From the NCBI GenBank assembly GCA_963557065.1, contig CAUWCT010000042.1:1-64000 (forward strand): 64,000 nucleotides of DNA, written 5' to 3'. Positions within the stretch are counted from its first letter, which is position 1; the number at the start of each line of letters is the position of its first letter. The notes beneath the pieces were generated by a model. That model ran no database searches. It saw nothing but the letters and a program-made list of their open reading frames with translations, and was not told the DNA's origin. This stretch comes from UMGS1370 sp963557065. Its GTDB lineage: Bacteria; Bacillota; Clostridia; Lachnospirales; Lachnospiraceae. A program made the position numbers and the translations under genes. This document shows positions 34,237 to 43,465 of the stretch, one piece after another.

Positions 34237-34665
34237 ATGAATGAAAGTGCAGAATTGCTGAATTTTATTTATCAGAATTCCCAGATGGGGACAGAAACTA
34301 TGGAGCAGTTAAGCAAATTGACCAAAGATGAGGAATTTCGCATCTTTTTGGAAACGCAGCAGGAAGGTTATCAGGAATTTCACAAAAAGGCAAAGCATAT
34401 GCTTTGTGAAAGAGGTTTTGATGAAAAAGGCTTAGGTGCCTTTGAAAAACTTCGGACATATCTGATGATCAATGTGCAGACCATGACAGATAAAAGCGTT
34501 TCTCATATGGCGGAAATGCTGATCCAGGGAAGTACCATGGGAATTAATGATACCATTAAAAAAATTCATGCATATCAGGGCGGGGATGACCGGATTGTAA
34601 AATTAATGGAAGCACTTCAGAAATTTGAAGAAAAGAGTTTAGAAAAATTAAAAGGATTTTTATAA
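34237..34665 (+). CDS. Small helical protein, possibly ferritin-like four-helix bundle
   Basis: About 142 residues, almost entirely predicted helix, with four amphipathic segments and scattered His, Glu and Asp (YQEFHKKAKHML, SVSHMAEML). No named family is recognised; the layout resembles DUF2383-type bundles but a di-iron EXXH pattern is not complete. GAGGAG lies 9 bases before ATG 34237; an in-frame ATG at 34231 is the alternative. Confidence 0.6.
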   Translation: MNESAELLNFIYQNSQMGTETMEQLSKLTKDEEFRIFLETQQEGYQEFHKKAKHMLCERGFDEKGLGAFEKLRTYLMINVQTMTDKSVSHMAEMLIQGSTMGINDTIKKIHAYQGGDDRIVKLMEALQKFEEKSLEKLKGFL

Positions 34666-34673
34666 AGACCACA

Positions 34674-34714
34674 GGGAGAACAGAGGCAGCAAACGTTTCG
34701 ATTCTCCTTTTTTT
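34674..34714 (+). terminator. Possible terminator
   Basis: GGAGAA (34675-34680) pairs with TTCTCC (34702-34707), followed by seven T. The stem is short and the loop is 21 bases. Confidence 0.5.
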
Positions 34715-34715
34715 A

Positions 34716-34789
34716 TTGGCACATGAATTTAACAAATAATGCCAAATAAAATGCCACATATTGAGAACTAAAAGTGCCAATGGTATGAT
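34716..34789 (+). promoter_or_regulatory. Promoter with four TGCCA boxes upstream of the XRE regulator
   Basis: TTGAGA (34761-34766) and TATGAT (34784-34789) at 17-bp spacing, the latter with a TGG extension. TGCCA boxes occur at 34740, 34752 and 34775 on the plus strand and as TTGGCAC at 34716 on the minus strand. One lies between -35 and -10. This looks like an operator array controlling the regulator and the NRPS behind it. Confidence 0.65.
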
Positions 34790-34848
34790 TAAGTAAATTG
34801 AAATAAAAAAGAGATATTTAGGGAAAAGAGAAAACCGGTGGTGAAGAT

Positions 34849-36255
34849 ATGTCGAAGTTTTTAGACGAATTAAATACAACAATTAAAAGAAAAAAGATAA
34901 GCAAGAATAAACTGGCGATAAAAGTAGATGTTGATCCTTCGTCTTTTTACCAGATGCTTGCAGAAAAGAGATATTTGAATGAACGGTTATTTAACAAACT
35001 TATCCACATTTTAAATCTTTCTCCGGATGAGGAAAAGCATTTGTGCGAACTGTATCAGATTATGCAGGTAGGAGAAGAAAATTATTATAAAACAAAAACG
35101 GTTATCAAGTTCATTGAAAACCTCAATGTAGATCAGGAAGATCACCCAATCAGTTCCTTTAAAATGCAGAGAGAGCATATTAGTGAAATTATTCATGGAC
35201 GTGAAAATTTAAACAGGGTTATTTTTCAGATTCTGTTAAATGCCTATGAAGAAAATGAAAGTTTACGGATTTTATGTCAGCCGGAATGCGAGGTGCTGTA
35301 TCTTTTATTAAATATTTTGCGGGATAATCCCAAGTTATCCGTAGAGCAGATTATCTGCCTGGAGAGTGAGCGCAGCGACAGTGGTGTAAAAAATATCAGT
35401 GCGCTGGAGAAACTGATTCCTGCTCTGATGGGCAAATTCAGTTATTCCATTTATTATTTTTATGACAGCGTTTCCATTCGATACGGCAGCACTTCCCTGA
35501 TGCCATATTTAATTGTAAGCGATTCCATGGGGGTTATTTTCTCCACAGATTTTGAGGATGGGATTTTCTTTGAAGGCAGGGAAAAAGTGGAGTTATTCCA
35601 GAAACGTTATAATAAGATCAAAAATTATGCTTCTATTTTTACAACGAATGATGCAAGATTGGGAGATTTCAAGCGGGTTATGCAGGGATGCGATTTTTAC
35701 AAAAATAAAGAAGTGTACATCCTCTGCCCGATGGTTCCGTTCCCTTCATACAGTTCGGATTTTTGGATTTCACTGTTAAAACCGGATGATGAAAAGAGAG
35801 AAGAACTGACTCGTTTTTTGCAGCAGGAAAATCAGGAACTTAGTTCTGAGATAGAGAGTCTGAAAGTATACAATTTTTTTACCCGAAAGGGAGTTATGGA
35901 TTTTTATGAGAACGGACACGTGATTGACGGATTGTCTGAACATTTTCTTCCATTTCCCAAAGAGAAGAGAAAAGAGGCAATTCAAAAAATCCTGGAAGCA
36001 ATTTCAGAGAATAAAGGGAATTCATATTTATTAAAGGATGATGCCATTTCTTTAAGCCGGGATTTTTATATGATTATCAATAAAGAAAATGGTATTAACT
36101 GTACCCGGAGAAAAAAGGATAATACATGTCTGATGCTGACCTTTTTTGAGGAATCCCTGTGCCATGTAATCTACGAGTTTATGAGAGATTTAAAAAAGAG
36201 CGATTTGGTGGAGTCCAGGGAAACGATGATTGAGTTTCTTGAAAGTCTGCTGTAG
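34849..36255 (+). CDS. XRE-type HTH regulator with large C-terminal sensor
   Basis: A 468-residue cytoplasmic protein. Residues about 4-60 form a Cro/CI-type helix-turn-helix (ISKNKLAIKVDVDPSSFYQML). The remaining 400 residues have no domain I recognise and no membrane helix. It sits 84 bp upstream of the NRPS, same strand, with no terminator between, so it is a probable pathway regulator. The TGCCA array in its promoter suggests autoregulation. Confidence 0.75.
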   Translation: MSKFLDELNTTIKRKKISKNKLAIKVDVDPSSFYQMLAEKRYLNERLFNKLIHILNLSPDEEKHLCELYQIMQVGEENYYKTKTVIKFIENLNVDQEDHPISSFKMQREHISEIIHGRENLNRVIFQILLNAYEENESLRILCQPECEVLYLLLNILRDNPKLSVEQIICLESERSDSGVKNISALEKLIPALMGKFSYSIYYFYDSVSIRYGSTSLMPYLIVSDSMGVIFSTDFEDGIFFEGREKVELFQKRYNKIKNYASIFTTNDARLGDFKRVMQGCDFYKNKEVYILCPMVPFPSYSSDFWISLLKPDDEKREELTRFLQQENQELSSEIESLKVYNFFTRKGVMDFYENGHVIDGLSEHFLPFPKEKRKEAIQKILEAISENKGNSYLLKDDAISLSRDFYMIINKENGINCTRRKKDNTCLMLTFFEESLCHVIYEFMRDLKKSDLVESRETMIEFLESLL

Positions 36256-36339
36256 GAAGACAGACGTAGAAGAATTTTTGTATTTGGAGCCGGAAACGTA
36301 ATCTTTGGTGTTATCGGATTAGAACAGGGGGATAAAGAG

Positions 36340-39300
36340 ATGGAAAAGTTTCTTTTAACAGTACAACAGAAAAATATCTGGAATTTACAAAAATATTATG
36401 AAGATACAGCGATTTCTAATTTATGCGGCGTGGTGTTTTTTAAAGAGAAGAGGAACTCTTCATTTCTGCAGCAGGCCATCAGGAGATTTATACAGAGCCA
36501 GAGCGGTATGCGGATGCGTTTTTCCGAAGAAGGAGAACCCAGGCAGTATGTGGTAAATGAAATCAATGATGAAATACCAGTGATGTCATTTCCGTCTATG
36601 GAAGAATTTGACGCTTATGCAGAAAAAATGGCAAAAAAGCCATTGGGACTGGCAGACAGAGCCATGTATCGTTTTTCGGTATTTACTGTAGATGGAAAGA
36701 GTGGAATTCTGGCAGTATTAAGCCATTTGATCTCAGACGCCTGGACATTCAGTCTTATGGTAAACCAGGTTGACGCTGCATATCGCGAAATTGCCTGGGG
36801 GGGGGTAAACGGCGAATTAGAAGAAGGGAATTATGCGGATTACATACAGGCAGAACAGGATTATCTGACTTCCAGGCGCTATCAGGAAGACAAAGATTAC
36901 TGGGAAGAAAAGTATAGAGAACGTCCTGAACGAAGTGCAATAAAACTATATACGTCCGACCAGTTAAGCATTGAATCCAGACGAATGATAACTGTACTGC
37001 CGGTTTCTTTAGAAGAACAGGTAGAAGAATACTGCAAAAATAATGGGGTAACTCCGGCTGTGCTGTTTGAGGGAGCATTGATTAGTTATTTGTCTCTGAT
37101 CAATCTGGAACATACATCTGTGACCATTGGAATTCCGGTTTTAAACCGCAGGAATGCAAAAGAAAAGAAAATGGCAGGAATGTTTGTATCCACAATGCCT
37201 CTGACGATTGTTATGGAAAAGGATATGACAATACCGGATATGCTGCGTCAGATTAAGAGAGAGCATATGCAGATTTTCAGGCATCAAAAGTACCCATATA
37301 CAGATATTTTAAGAACCCTTAGAGAAAAACAAAATTTTGACGGAAATTTATATGACGTCATGTTCAGCTATCAAAACGCAAAGACAGAAACAGAGGCGGA
37401 TACCAGATGGTATTTCAATGGCTTTAGCGAGATTCCCATGGTTCTGCATCTCGATAACCGGGATGCTCACAGAAGCTACACCATAACTGCAGATTACCAG
37501 ACCAGAGTGTTTAAAGACGAGAGAGAAGTGCAGTATATCATTGCCCGTCTGGAATGGATTCTTGAGCAGATCGTGCAGAATAATGTCGCATACATAAAAG
37601 ATTTAACGATTCTCCCCTATCAGGAACAGAAGACGATAGTAGAAGAATTTAATCACACATACAGAAAATATCCGCCTGTTAAATGCGTTCATCAGCTTTT
37701 TTCTGAGCAGGCAGAAAAGACTCCGGATAAAATTGCGCTTATTTTTGAGGGAAGAAAATTCACATACAGGCAGGTAGACGAACTGTCCAATATTGTGGCG
37801 TATGTTTTAAGGAAAAAGGGAGTACAGCCCAATGATGTAATTCCGGTTATTGGAAAAAGAAGCTGGTATGTGCTGATAGCGATTCTCGGAATATTGAAAT
37901 CCGGGGCTGCGTATATGCCGCTGGACCCGGCTTCTCCCGGAGACAGACTTCAGTATATTGTGGATGAGGCGAAAAGTAAAACAGGGCTGATATGGGAGTA
38001 TGATGCCCATTTAGAAAATATAGAAGTTATCAATCTGGACGAAGCATTCTTTGAAGAATGGAAAGGGCAGACCGCTCCTGTAGAAAACTGCAGTAAAGCA
38101 GAGGATTTATGCTATGTTATTTTTACATCTGGCTCCAGCGGCATGCCAAAAGGCGTGATGATTACCCATAAAAATTTATACAATTATCTGATGACGGTTC
38201 AAAACACCTATGGGATTGACCAGTTCTATACATCTCTGATTACAAATACATTTGTTGATTTATCGGTTACAGTTATGTTTTTGCCCATTCTCACAGGAGC
38301 GGCATTAGAAATTGTGAATAAAAACCTGGTAGACGAATTGCAGTATATTGTTAAGAAAAAGAATAGTCTGTACAAGCTGACGCCTACCCACATGGATATT
38401 TTGTGGGATATGAAAGCTGCTTTGCCTGAGGATTCGGCCTTTATCCTTGGCGGCGAGGCAATTAAGAGAAAACATATAGACTATATCTGCAGTTATGGCA
38501 GACTGCTGGATGAGTACGGACCCACAGAGACCACAGTAGGGTGCTGCATAAAAATACATGAAAAGAATGAGACAGAGGATGAGATTACCATAGGTTCTCC
38601 CATTGCGAATACGCAGATCTATATTCTGGATAAGCAGGGAAAGGTACTTCCCGTTGGAGTGGCAGGCGAGATGTGCATAGCCGGAGAGGGAGTCAGCAAA
38701 GGTTACTTAAACCGGCCGGAACTGACTGCTGAGAAGTTTGTGAAAAATCCGTTTGCGACAGAAGAAAATCACCATGGAAAAGTAATGTATCATTCCGGGG
38801 ATCTGGCAAGATGGAGAGCGGACGGGGAACTTGAGTATCTGGGAAGAATCGATACCCAGGTAAAGATACGGGGACTCCGCATTGAACTGGGAGAAATCGA
38901 AAGCGTTATGGGCGGTTTTGACGGAATTCATATCACCGCTGTAGTGGACAGGAAAGATGAAAATAACCGACAGTACCTTGTGGGGTATTATACGGCAGAC
39001 CGGGAAATCGACGAAAGGCAGATGCGGGGGTATCTTTCCGGAAAGCTTCCCCAATACATGGTGCCCAATTATTTTGTTCAGATGAAGGATATGCCAATGA
39101 CGCCCAGCGGAAAGATAGACAGAAAGAATCTGCCAGCTCCTGATTTTTCTGCAGCCGCAAGGGAATATGAACCGCCAAGAACAGAACTGGAGAAAAAGCT
39201 GTGCAGGTTATTGGGAAAATTGCTTCATATGGAAAAAGTAGGTGCAGAAGATGACTTTTTTGAATTTGGCGGAGACAGCCTGACTGCGATTGAATATGCT

Positions 39301-40611
39301 GCAAAAGCACATAGTTTGGGAATGGAAATTTCGGCCCAGGATGTATTTGACTATCCGACCGTAAGAAAATTGTGTGCCTTCCTGGAAAGCGGGGCGAGAA
39401 AAAAAGCAGACTATAAAAAAGCGGATTTTGAGAAATATCAGGCTGTTTTTAAGAAAAACACAGAGGATGCTGACTTTTTACCGGTAAAGGCGCAATTAGG
39501 AAATATACTCTTAACAGGCGCTACCGGTTTTCTTGGAAGCCATGTGCTGGATCAGCTGATGAGGGAAGAGGACGGGAAAATCTATTGTCTTGTTCGGAGC
39601 ACTGCGACGGAAAGCGGCTGTGAGCGATTGAGAAAAACGTTAAATTACTATTTTGGAGATACATATGCAAATGAACCTGGACATCGGATTATTCCTGTGG
39701 AAGGAGATCTGGAACAGGATGGTTTATCACAGGAGATGCCCTCTGATGTGCAGACAGTGATTCACACAGCAGCAAGCGTAAAACACTATGGCTCATACAG
39801 CTACTTCCACAAAACAAATGTAGAAGGAACCCAGCATGTCATAAACCTTGCAAAACAGCTGGGAGCAAAACTGATTCATGTTTCCACCCTGAGCGTGAGC
39901 GGAAACGGTTTTTCAGATGGCGTTCCTGCAGACAATGGAAAACAGCTCCATTTTAGTGAACAATCCTTTTATATCGGACAGCCTTTGGAAAATGTCTATA
40001 TTCACAGTAAATTTGAGGCAGAAAAAAGAGTCTATGATGGGATTCTGGAGGGATTAGATGCATCGGTAGTTCGGGTTGGAAATTTGACAAACCGGGTATC
40101 GGATTATAAATTTCAGCCCAATTTTAAGGAAAATGCCTTTTTTACCAGAGTGAAAGCAATTTTGGAATTTGGCTTTGTTCCAGATTACCTGACCAATCTG
40201 CCTATAGAATTTTCGCCCATTGATAAAACCGCAGAGGCGATTGTGAAAATTGCTCAATATGCAAAAGGGCAGACCGTATTCCATGTAAACAGCAGCCGTC
40301 CCATTCTTTTAGAACGATTTTTTGAGATTATCCGGAATAGGGGAATTGCTGTAAAGGTTGTCAATGAAACGAATTTTTATGAGGAACTGCAAAAGACGAT
40401 AAAAAGCAGTAAAGCAGAACATGTTTTTGAAGCGTTCCAAAATGACATGGATGAGCATGGACATCTGGGATTCCATGAAAATGTTCAGGTAGACAATGAA
40501 TTTACATTGTGGTTTTTGAAACAGGCAGGGTTTGAATGGAATGAGACAGATGCAGAATATATCCAGGGATACATAGAGTATTTCCGCAGGATGGGCAGTT
40601 TGGATGTATAG
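36340..40611 (+). CDS. Single-module NRPS with terminal reductase (C-A-T-R), predicted Asn-activating
   Basis: A 1423-residue nonribosomal peptide synthetase. Condensation domain about 1-430, with SHLISDA (His129) in place of HHxxxDG. Adenylation about 455-940: FTSGSSGMPKG (A3, near 595), DEYGPTE (A5, near 725), GDLARWRADGELEYLGR (A7), and the A10 lysine in PSGKIDRK. Carrier domain about 955-1030 with GGDSL, Ser980. Reductase about 1050-1415: LTGATGFLGSHVL and Y1220-x3-K1224. Residues aligned to the ten specificity positions read D-L-T-K-I-G-E-V-G-K, the known asparagine code. With no upstream module, the C domain probably takes an acyl donor, and the reductase releases an aldehyde or alcohol. 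No phosphopantetheinyl transferase or exporter is adjacent. A G9 tract lies at 36797-36805. Confidence 0.92.
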   Translation: MEKFLLTVQQKNIWNLQKYYEDTAISNLCGVVFFKEKRNSSFLQQAIRRFIQSQSGMRMRFSEEGEPRQYVVNEINDEIPVMSFPSMEEFDAYAEKMAKKPLGLADRAMYRFSVFTVDGKSGILAVLSHLISDAWTFSLMVNQVDAAYREIAWGGVNGELEEGNYADYIQAEQDYLTSRRYQEDKDYWEEKYRERPERSAIKLYTSDQLSIESRRMITVLPVSLEEQVEEYCKNNGVTPAVLFEGALISYLSLINLEHTSVTIGIPVLNRRNAKEKKMAGMFVSTMPLTIVMEKDMTIPDMLRQIKREHMQIFRHQKYPYTDILRTLREKQNFDGNLYDVMFSYQNAKTETEADTRWYFNGFSEIPMVLHLDNRDAHRSYTITADYQTRVFKDEREVQYIIARLEWILEQIVQNNVAYIKDLTILPYQEQKTIVEEFNHTYRKYPPVKCVHQLFSEQAEKTPDKIALIFEGRKFTYRQVDELSNIVAYVLRKKGVQPNDVIPVIGKRSWYVLIAILGILKSGAAYMPLDPASPGDRLQYIVDEAKSKTGLIWEYDAHLENIEVINLDEAFFEEWKGQTAPVENCSKAEDLCYVIFTSGSSGMPKGVMITHKNLYNYLMTVQNTYGIDQFYTSLITNTFVDLSVTVMFLPILTGAALEIVNKNLVDELQYIVKKKNSLYKLTPTHMDILWDMKAALPEDSAFILGGEAIKRKHIDYICSYGRLLDEYGPTETTVGCCIKIHEKNETEDEITIGSPIANTQIYILDKQGKVLPVGVAGEMCIAGEGVSKGYLNRPELTAEKFVKNPFATEENHHGKVMYHSGDLARWRADGELEYLGRIDTQVKIRGLRIELGEIESVMGGFDGIHITAVVDRKDENNRQYLVGYYTADREIDERQMRGYLSGKLPQYMVPNYFVQMKDMPMTPSGKIDRKNLPAPDFSAAAREYEPPRTELEKKLCRLLGKLLHMEKVGAEDDFFEFGGDSLTAIEYAAKAHSLGMEISAQDVFDYPTVRKLCAFLESGARKKADYKKADFEKYQAVFKKNTEDADFLPVKAQLGNILLTGATGFLGSHVLDQLMREEDGKIYCLVRSTATESGCERLRKTLNYYFGDTYANEPGHRIIPVEGDLEQDGLSQEMPSDVQTVIHTAASVKHYGSYSYFHKTNVEGTQHVINLAKQLGAKLIHVSTLSVSGNGFSDGVPADNGKQLHFSEQSFYIGQPLENVYIHSKFEAEKRVYDGILEGLDASVVRVGNLTNRVSDYKFQPNFKENAFFTRVKAILEFGFVPDYLTNLPIEFSPIDKTAEAIVKIAQYAKGQTVFHVNSSRPILLERFFEIIRNRGIAVKVVNETNFYEELQKTIKSSKAEHVFEAFQNDMDEHGHLGFHENVQVDNEFTLWFLKQAGFEWNETDAEYIQGYIEYFRRMGSLDV

Positions 40612-40628
40612 AAGTTAGAACAAAAATT

Positions 40629-40637
40629 TGGTACAAT
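40629..40637 (+). promoter_or_regulatory. Extended -10 before the LytTR gene
   Basis: TGGTACAAT gives a TGn-extended -10 (TACAAT at 40632-40637), 14 bases before the LytTR start. No matching -35 is seen, so a minor internal promoter is possible. Confidence 0.4.
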
Positions 40638-40651
40638 AAGGGAACAAACAG

Positions 40652-41410
40652 ATGAGAATCGCAGTTTTTAGCACCAATGGACAGTCGAAAGAACAGATGA
40701 AAAAAATTCTGATGGAACTGTCAGGGACCGGAGAAGTATTGGATTTTCAGACATTGGACAATTTTTTAGAAGAGGTGTTGTATGGGGAGTATTTTGACTA
40801 TATTGTCATGGAAATAGAAGAAGAGACGACCTGTACAAAATGGGAGATAGTTCAGATGATTTATGAAAGAAGACCGCGATCCAGGATTATCCTTGTAATA
40901 GAGGATGGGAGAAAGGAGATTGAAAAGATTTTCCTGACTCCATCCAATATTGCAGGGGTATATCAGAAACCGATGATAGAAGAGCGCTTTCGGGATATGG
41001 CGGAACAACTCATTGTGAACAACTCTCCAGATGAGAAACCGCAAAACCTGGTTTTTCGGAAAAGAGGGGAGATTTGCACCATTCCGGTTGAGAGTATCTT
41101 ATTTTTAGAGAGCAAAGGCCATAAGGTAATTGTCCGCACAGATACAGGCAACTATTACTACTATGGGAAACTGGAGACAGTGAAACAGGAACTTTCCGAT
41201 ATTTTTTTGCAGTGCCACAAAAGTTATCTGGTAAATATGGATAAAATTGTCAGGATTTGTAAGAACAGCATCTTGTTGGACAATGGAGAGGAACTCCCGG
41301 TCAGTCAGGCCAGATATGGGGATACCTTTAAAGTTTATTCCCGGTATTGCAGCAGACAGGAACATAAGTATATTGAAATCGAAGAGAAAGAGGAACATAC
41401 CGAGTCTTAA
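40652..41410 (+). CDS. LytTR-family response regulator-like protein with Glu at the phospho-acceptor position
   Basis: A 252-residue regulator. The N-terminal receiver-like domain (about 1-120) has Glu54 (YIVMEI) where a phosphorylated Asp is expected, so it should not be activated by a kinase; Glu may mimic the phosphorylated state. The C-terminal LytTR DNA-binding domain (about 135-235) shows ILFLESKGHKVIVRT, CHKSYLVNMDKI and LPVSQARY. No histidine kinase is adjacent. It follows the NRPS by 40 bp and ends at a strong terminator, so it belongs to the NRPS locus. Confidence 0.85.
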   Translation: MRIAVFSTNGQSKEQMKKILMELSGTGEVLDFQTLDNFLEEVLYGEYFDYIVMEIEEETTCTKWEIVQMIYERRPRSRIILVIEDGRKEIEKIFLTPSNIAGVYQKPMIEERFRDMAEQLIVNNSPDEKPQNLVFRKRGEICTIPVESILFLESKGHKVIVRTDTGNYYYYGKLETVKQELSDIFLQCHKSYLVNMDKIVRICKNSILLDNGEELPVSQARYGDTFKVYSRYCSRQEHKYIEIEEKEEHTES

Positions 41411-41459
41411 AAAACCTCACCTGGTATCCGGTCTGAAGATACTAGGTGAGGTTTTTTTG
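41409..41459 (+). terminator. Terminator of the NRPS locus
   Basis: AAAAAACCTCACCT pairs with AGGTGAGGTTTTTT, with an inner GTAT/ATAC pairing, ending in seven T. The minus strand also carries a T run, so it may work in both directions. Confidence 0.9.
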
Positions 41460-41469
41460 TGTATTTAAT

Positions 41470-41620
41470 GTAACAGTTCAGCCATGCGGAGATTCAGACA
41501 GGAAAACGTGTTGAAAGCTTGTTTTCATAAAGGTTTTCCTGTCTGAATCTTCATAGGGCGTACGCCAGACGCTTCTTGTCCGCTGCAGGCGGGCAAGAAG
41601 ATGCAAGGCCGAACTGTTAC
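41470..41620. mobile_element. MITE, 151 bp, copy 2
   Basis: It differs from copy 1 at only a few positions and has the same hairpins. The left end is GTAACAGTTCAGCC and the right end GGCCGAACTGTTAC (one mismatch). An 8-bp target duplication TATTTAAT flanks it (41462-41469 and 41621-41628). The right duplication contains the stop codon of the convergent CAP-domain gene. Confidence 0.92.
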
Positions 41621-41623
41621 TAT

Positions 41624-43420
41624 TTAATAGATTTTTACTCCATCGGCCCCCAGAAAATGTCCGTCTTTTGTAGGTTCATTGCGAAACATTCTTCCCCTTG
41701 TGCCGTCTGATTCCGGATTAAAATAGTATTCTTTTCCGTCAATGACTGTCCAGCCGGTCATCATACGGCCCCTGGTGCCATCGGAGTGAGGATTCAGGTA
41801 ATAAATATTGCCGTCAGCAGGATCTGTAAACCAGCCGGTCAGCATGGTCCCGGCTTCATCAAAGCGGAACCAGTCAAATGCCTGGAAACCTGCAGACGTA
41901 TTTGCATAAGGATTGTAGACGGCTGCCCAGCGATTGGTGTACCGAACGTTGGTATTGTCAGAAAAATTCCAGATTCCGTCTCCTGTCTGGCTCCATGTGC
42001 CTGTTACTACGTAGGAGGGAAGATTGGACTGGGAAGTACCTGGGCCTTTCCCCTTTGAACTGGAACTGCCGCTGCCGGTGCTATAGCTGCCGCCACCGCC
42101 GCTGCCGGAACCGCCTCCATGACTGGAACCGCCACCGCCGCTTCCGCCGGAACTGCCGCTGCCGTAATTGCCTCCTGCAAATGTTCCTCCCATAGAGAAG
42201 AAGTGAACCGTATAGGAGATGGTTTCAGATTCTCCATGGATATTTTTAAGACCGCTGATGGTCACAGTTACGTCATCGCCGGAAGAGAAGGATGCTCCCG
42301 GCTGGAAAATAAGATTATTGCGATCCACATTCATGTATTTTCCGGAAACATTTTTATCTTTTGAGGTGAGTTCATAAGTTTTTCCAGTCTTTCCGCTTGT
42401 CATGGAAACCCGGATATTTTCAATGCCGGATTCACTGAAACTCTTAAAATAGGTCTGGTCTCGAAGAGAAAATGACCAGGGGCCTTTAAAATACTCGATT
42501 GGCATGGTCTGGGCCGGCCACATGACGTAGGCGGGATCAGCAGGATCCGTGCTGCTTTCATCCAGGGCATACATAGCGGCATATTGGCCGCTTTTTCCAA
42601 ATGCGACTTTTCCCATGGGAACATTAAGACACCACATACGATGCCCGACGCTGGAGATGTTAGAGGAGTCTCCGTCATTCATCCAACCCCGATGAAGGGC
42701 ATCTGCCAGATTGCTGTATCCCTGTCCAAGATTGGAAGAGGAAGTCCCTTTATAAGCTGCGTCAAAAAATTCCTGGGAAACGCCGGCCGGTTTGTCTGGA
42801 TAATGGGTTAATTTTTTGACTTTTGTCAAAAGAGTAGTTCCCGCCTGCGCATAATATTCCAACTGTTCATCGTAAACAACGTTTGCAGGAATTCCGGCTA
42901 CATAGCGGTAAAAATTCAGGGCGTTCAGAGCATTTTGCCGGCTTTGAGACGAAAGTTTTCCGGCACGCTCTTCGGAAATACTGGGGCTCTCTGCATAGGT
43001 CTCTGATTGTATGGAAAATGGATGCGCTTTTTTAAAAGCGATAATCTCGGCCTCTGTGCGGGTCTGTACATGTTCAAGGGAGTTTACCTTCAAATCTTTT
43101 GAAACAGCCTTGTCCTGAGAAGAGAAAAGTTCTGTATCCAAAGGTTCTGTATCCAAATCAGAAGGATTCACAGATTCCTCTGGGCGTTCTGCATTGGAAG
43201 GAGTGGCCACTCTTTTTCTCTGCGAGTTTCCTGTCCGGGAATCCGTCAGGGAAGCAGTCAAGAGTTTTTTGTCTTCCGGTTTTGAGATGGAGACAGTTAC
43301 CTCTTTCGACACTGCAGCCAGGGGACTTTGACAGATTGATCCCACAAGCAGAACCGATAAAGCGGAAACCAGAATTTGTCTCTTCTTTTTTTGAAACATG
43401 GGCTTTTTGGGCGATTTCAT
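41624..43420 (-). CDS. Secreted CAP/SCP-domain protein with cell-wall-binding repeats
   Basis: A 598-residue secreted protein: signal peptide (about 1-38), a linker, a CAP/SCP domain (about 155-300, with NALNFYRYVAGIP, AQAGTTLL and GHRMWCLN), a beta-rich region, a Gly/Ser-rich stretch (about 405-460), and C-terminal choline-binding-like repeats (TGWFTDPADGNIYYL, TGWTVIDGKEYYF). Surface attachment is likely; the role of bacterial CAP proteins is poorly known. ATG 43420 lies 8 bases after AAGGAGG. A MITE has inserted at its stop codon. Confidence 0.88.
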   Translation of the reverse strand: MKSPKKPMFQKKKRQILVSALSVLLVGSICQSPLAAVSKEVTVSISKPEDKKLLTASLTDSRTGNSQRKRVATPSNAERPEESVNPSDLDTEPLDTELFSSQDKAVSKDLKVNSLEHVQTRTEAEIIAFKKAHPFSIQSETYAESPSISEERAGKLSSQSRQNALNALNFYRYVAGIPANVVYDEQLEYYAQAGTTLLTKVKKLTHYPDKPAGVSQEFFDAAYKGTSSSNLGQGYSNLADALHRGWMNDGDSSNISSVGHRMWCLNVPMGKVAFGKSGQYAAMYALDESSTDPADPAYVMWPAQTMPIEYFKGPWSFSLRDQTYFKSFSESGIENIRVSMTSGKTGKTYELTSKDKNVSGKYMNVDRNNLIFQPGASFSSGDDVTVTISGLKNIHGESETISYTVHFFSMGGTFAGGNYGSGSSGGSGGGGSSHGGGSGSGGGGSYSTGSGSSSSKGKGPGTSQSNLPSYVVTGTWSQTGDGIWNFSDNTNVRYTNRWAAVYNPYANTSAGFQAFDWFRFDEAGTMLTGWFTDPADGNIYYLNPHSDGTRGRMMTGWTVIDGKEYYFNPESDGTRGRMFRNEPTKDGHFLGADGVKIY

Positions 43421-43465
43421 ACTCATTCCTCCTTAGTGTTGTCAGGTGCAGGCAATAAGTGACTG

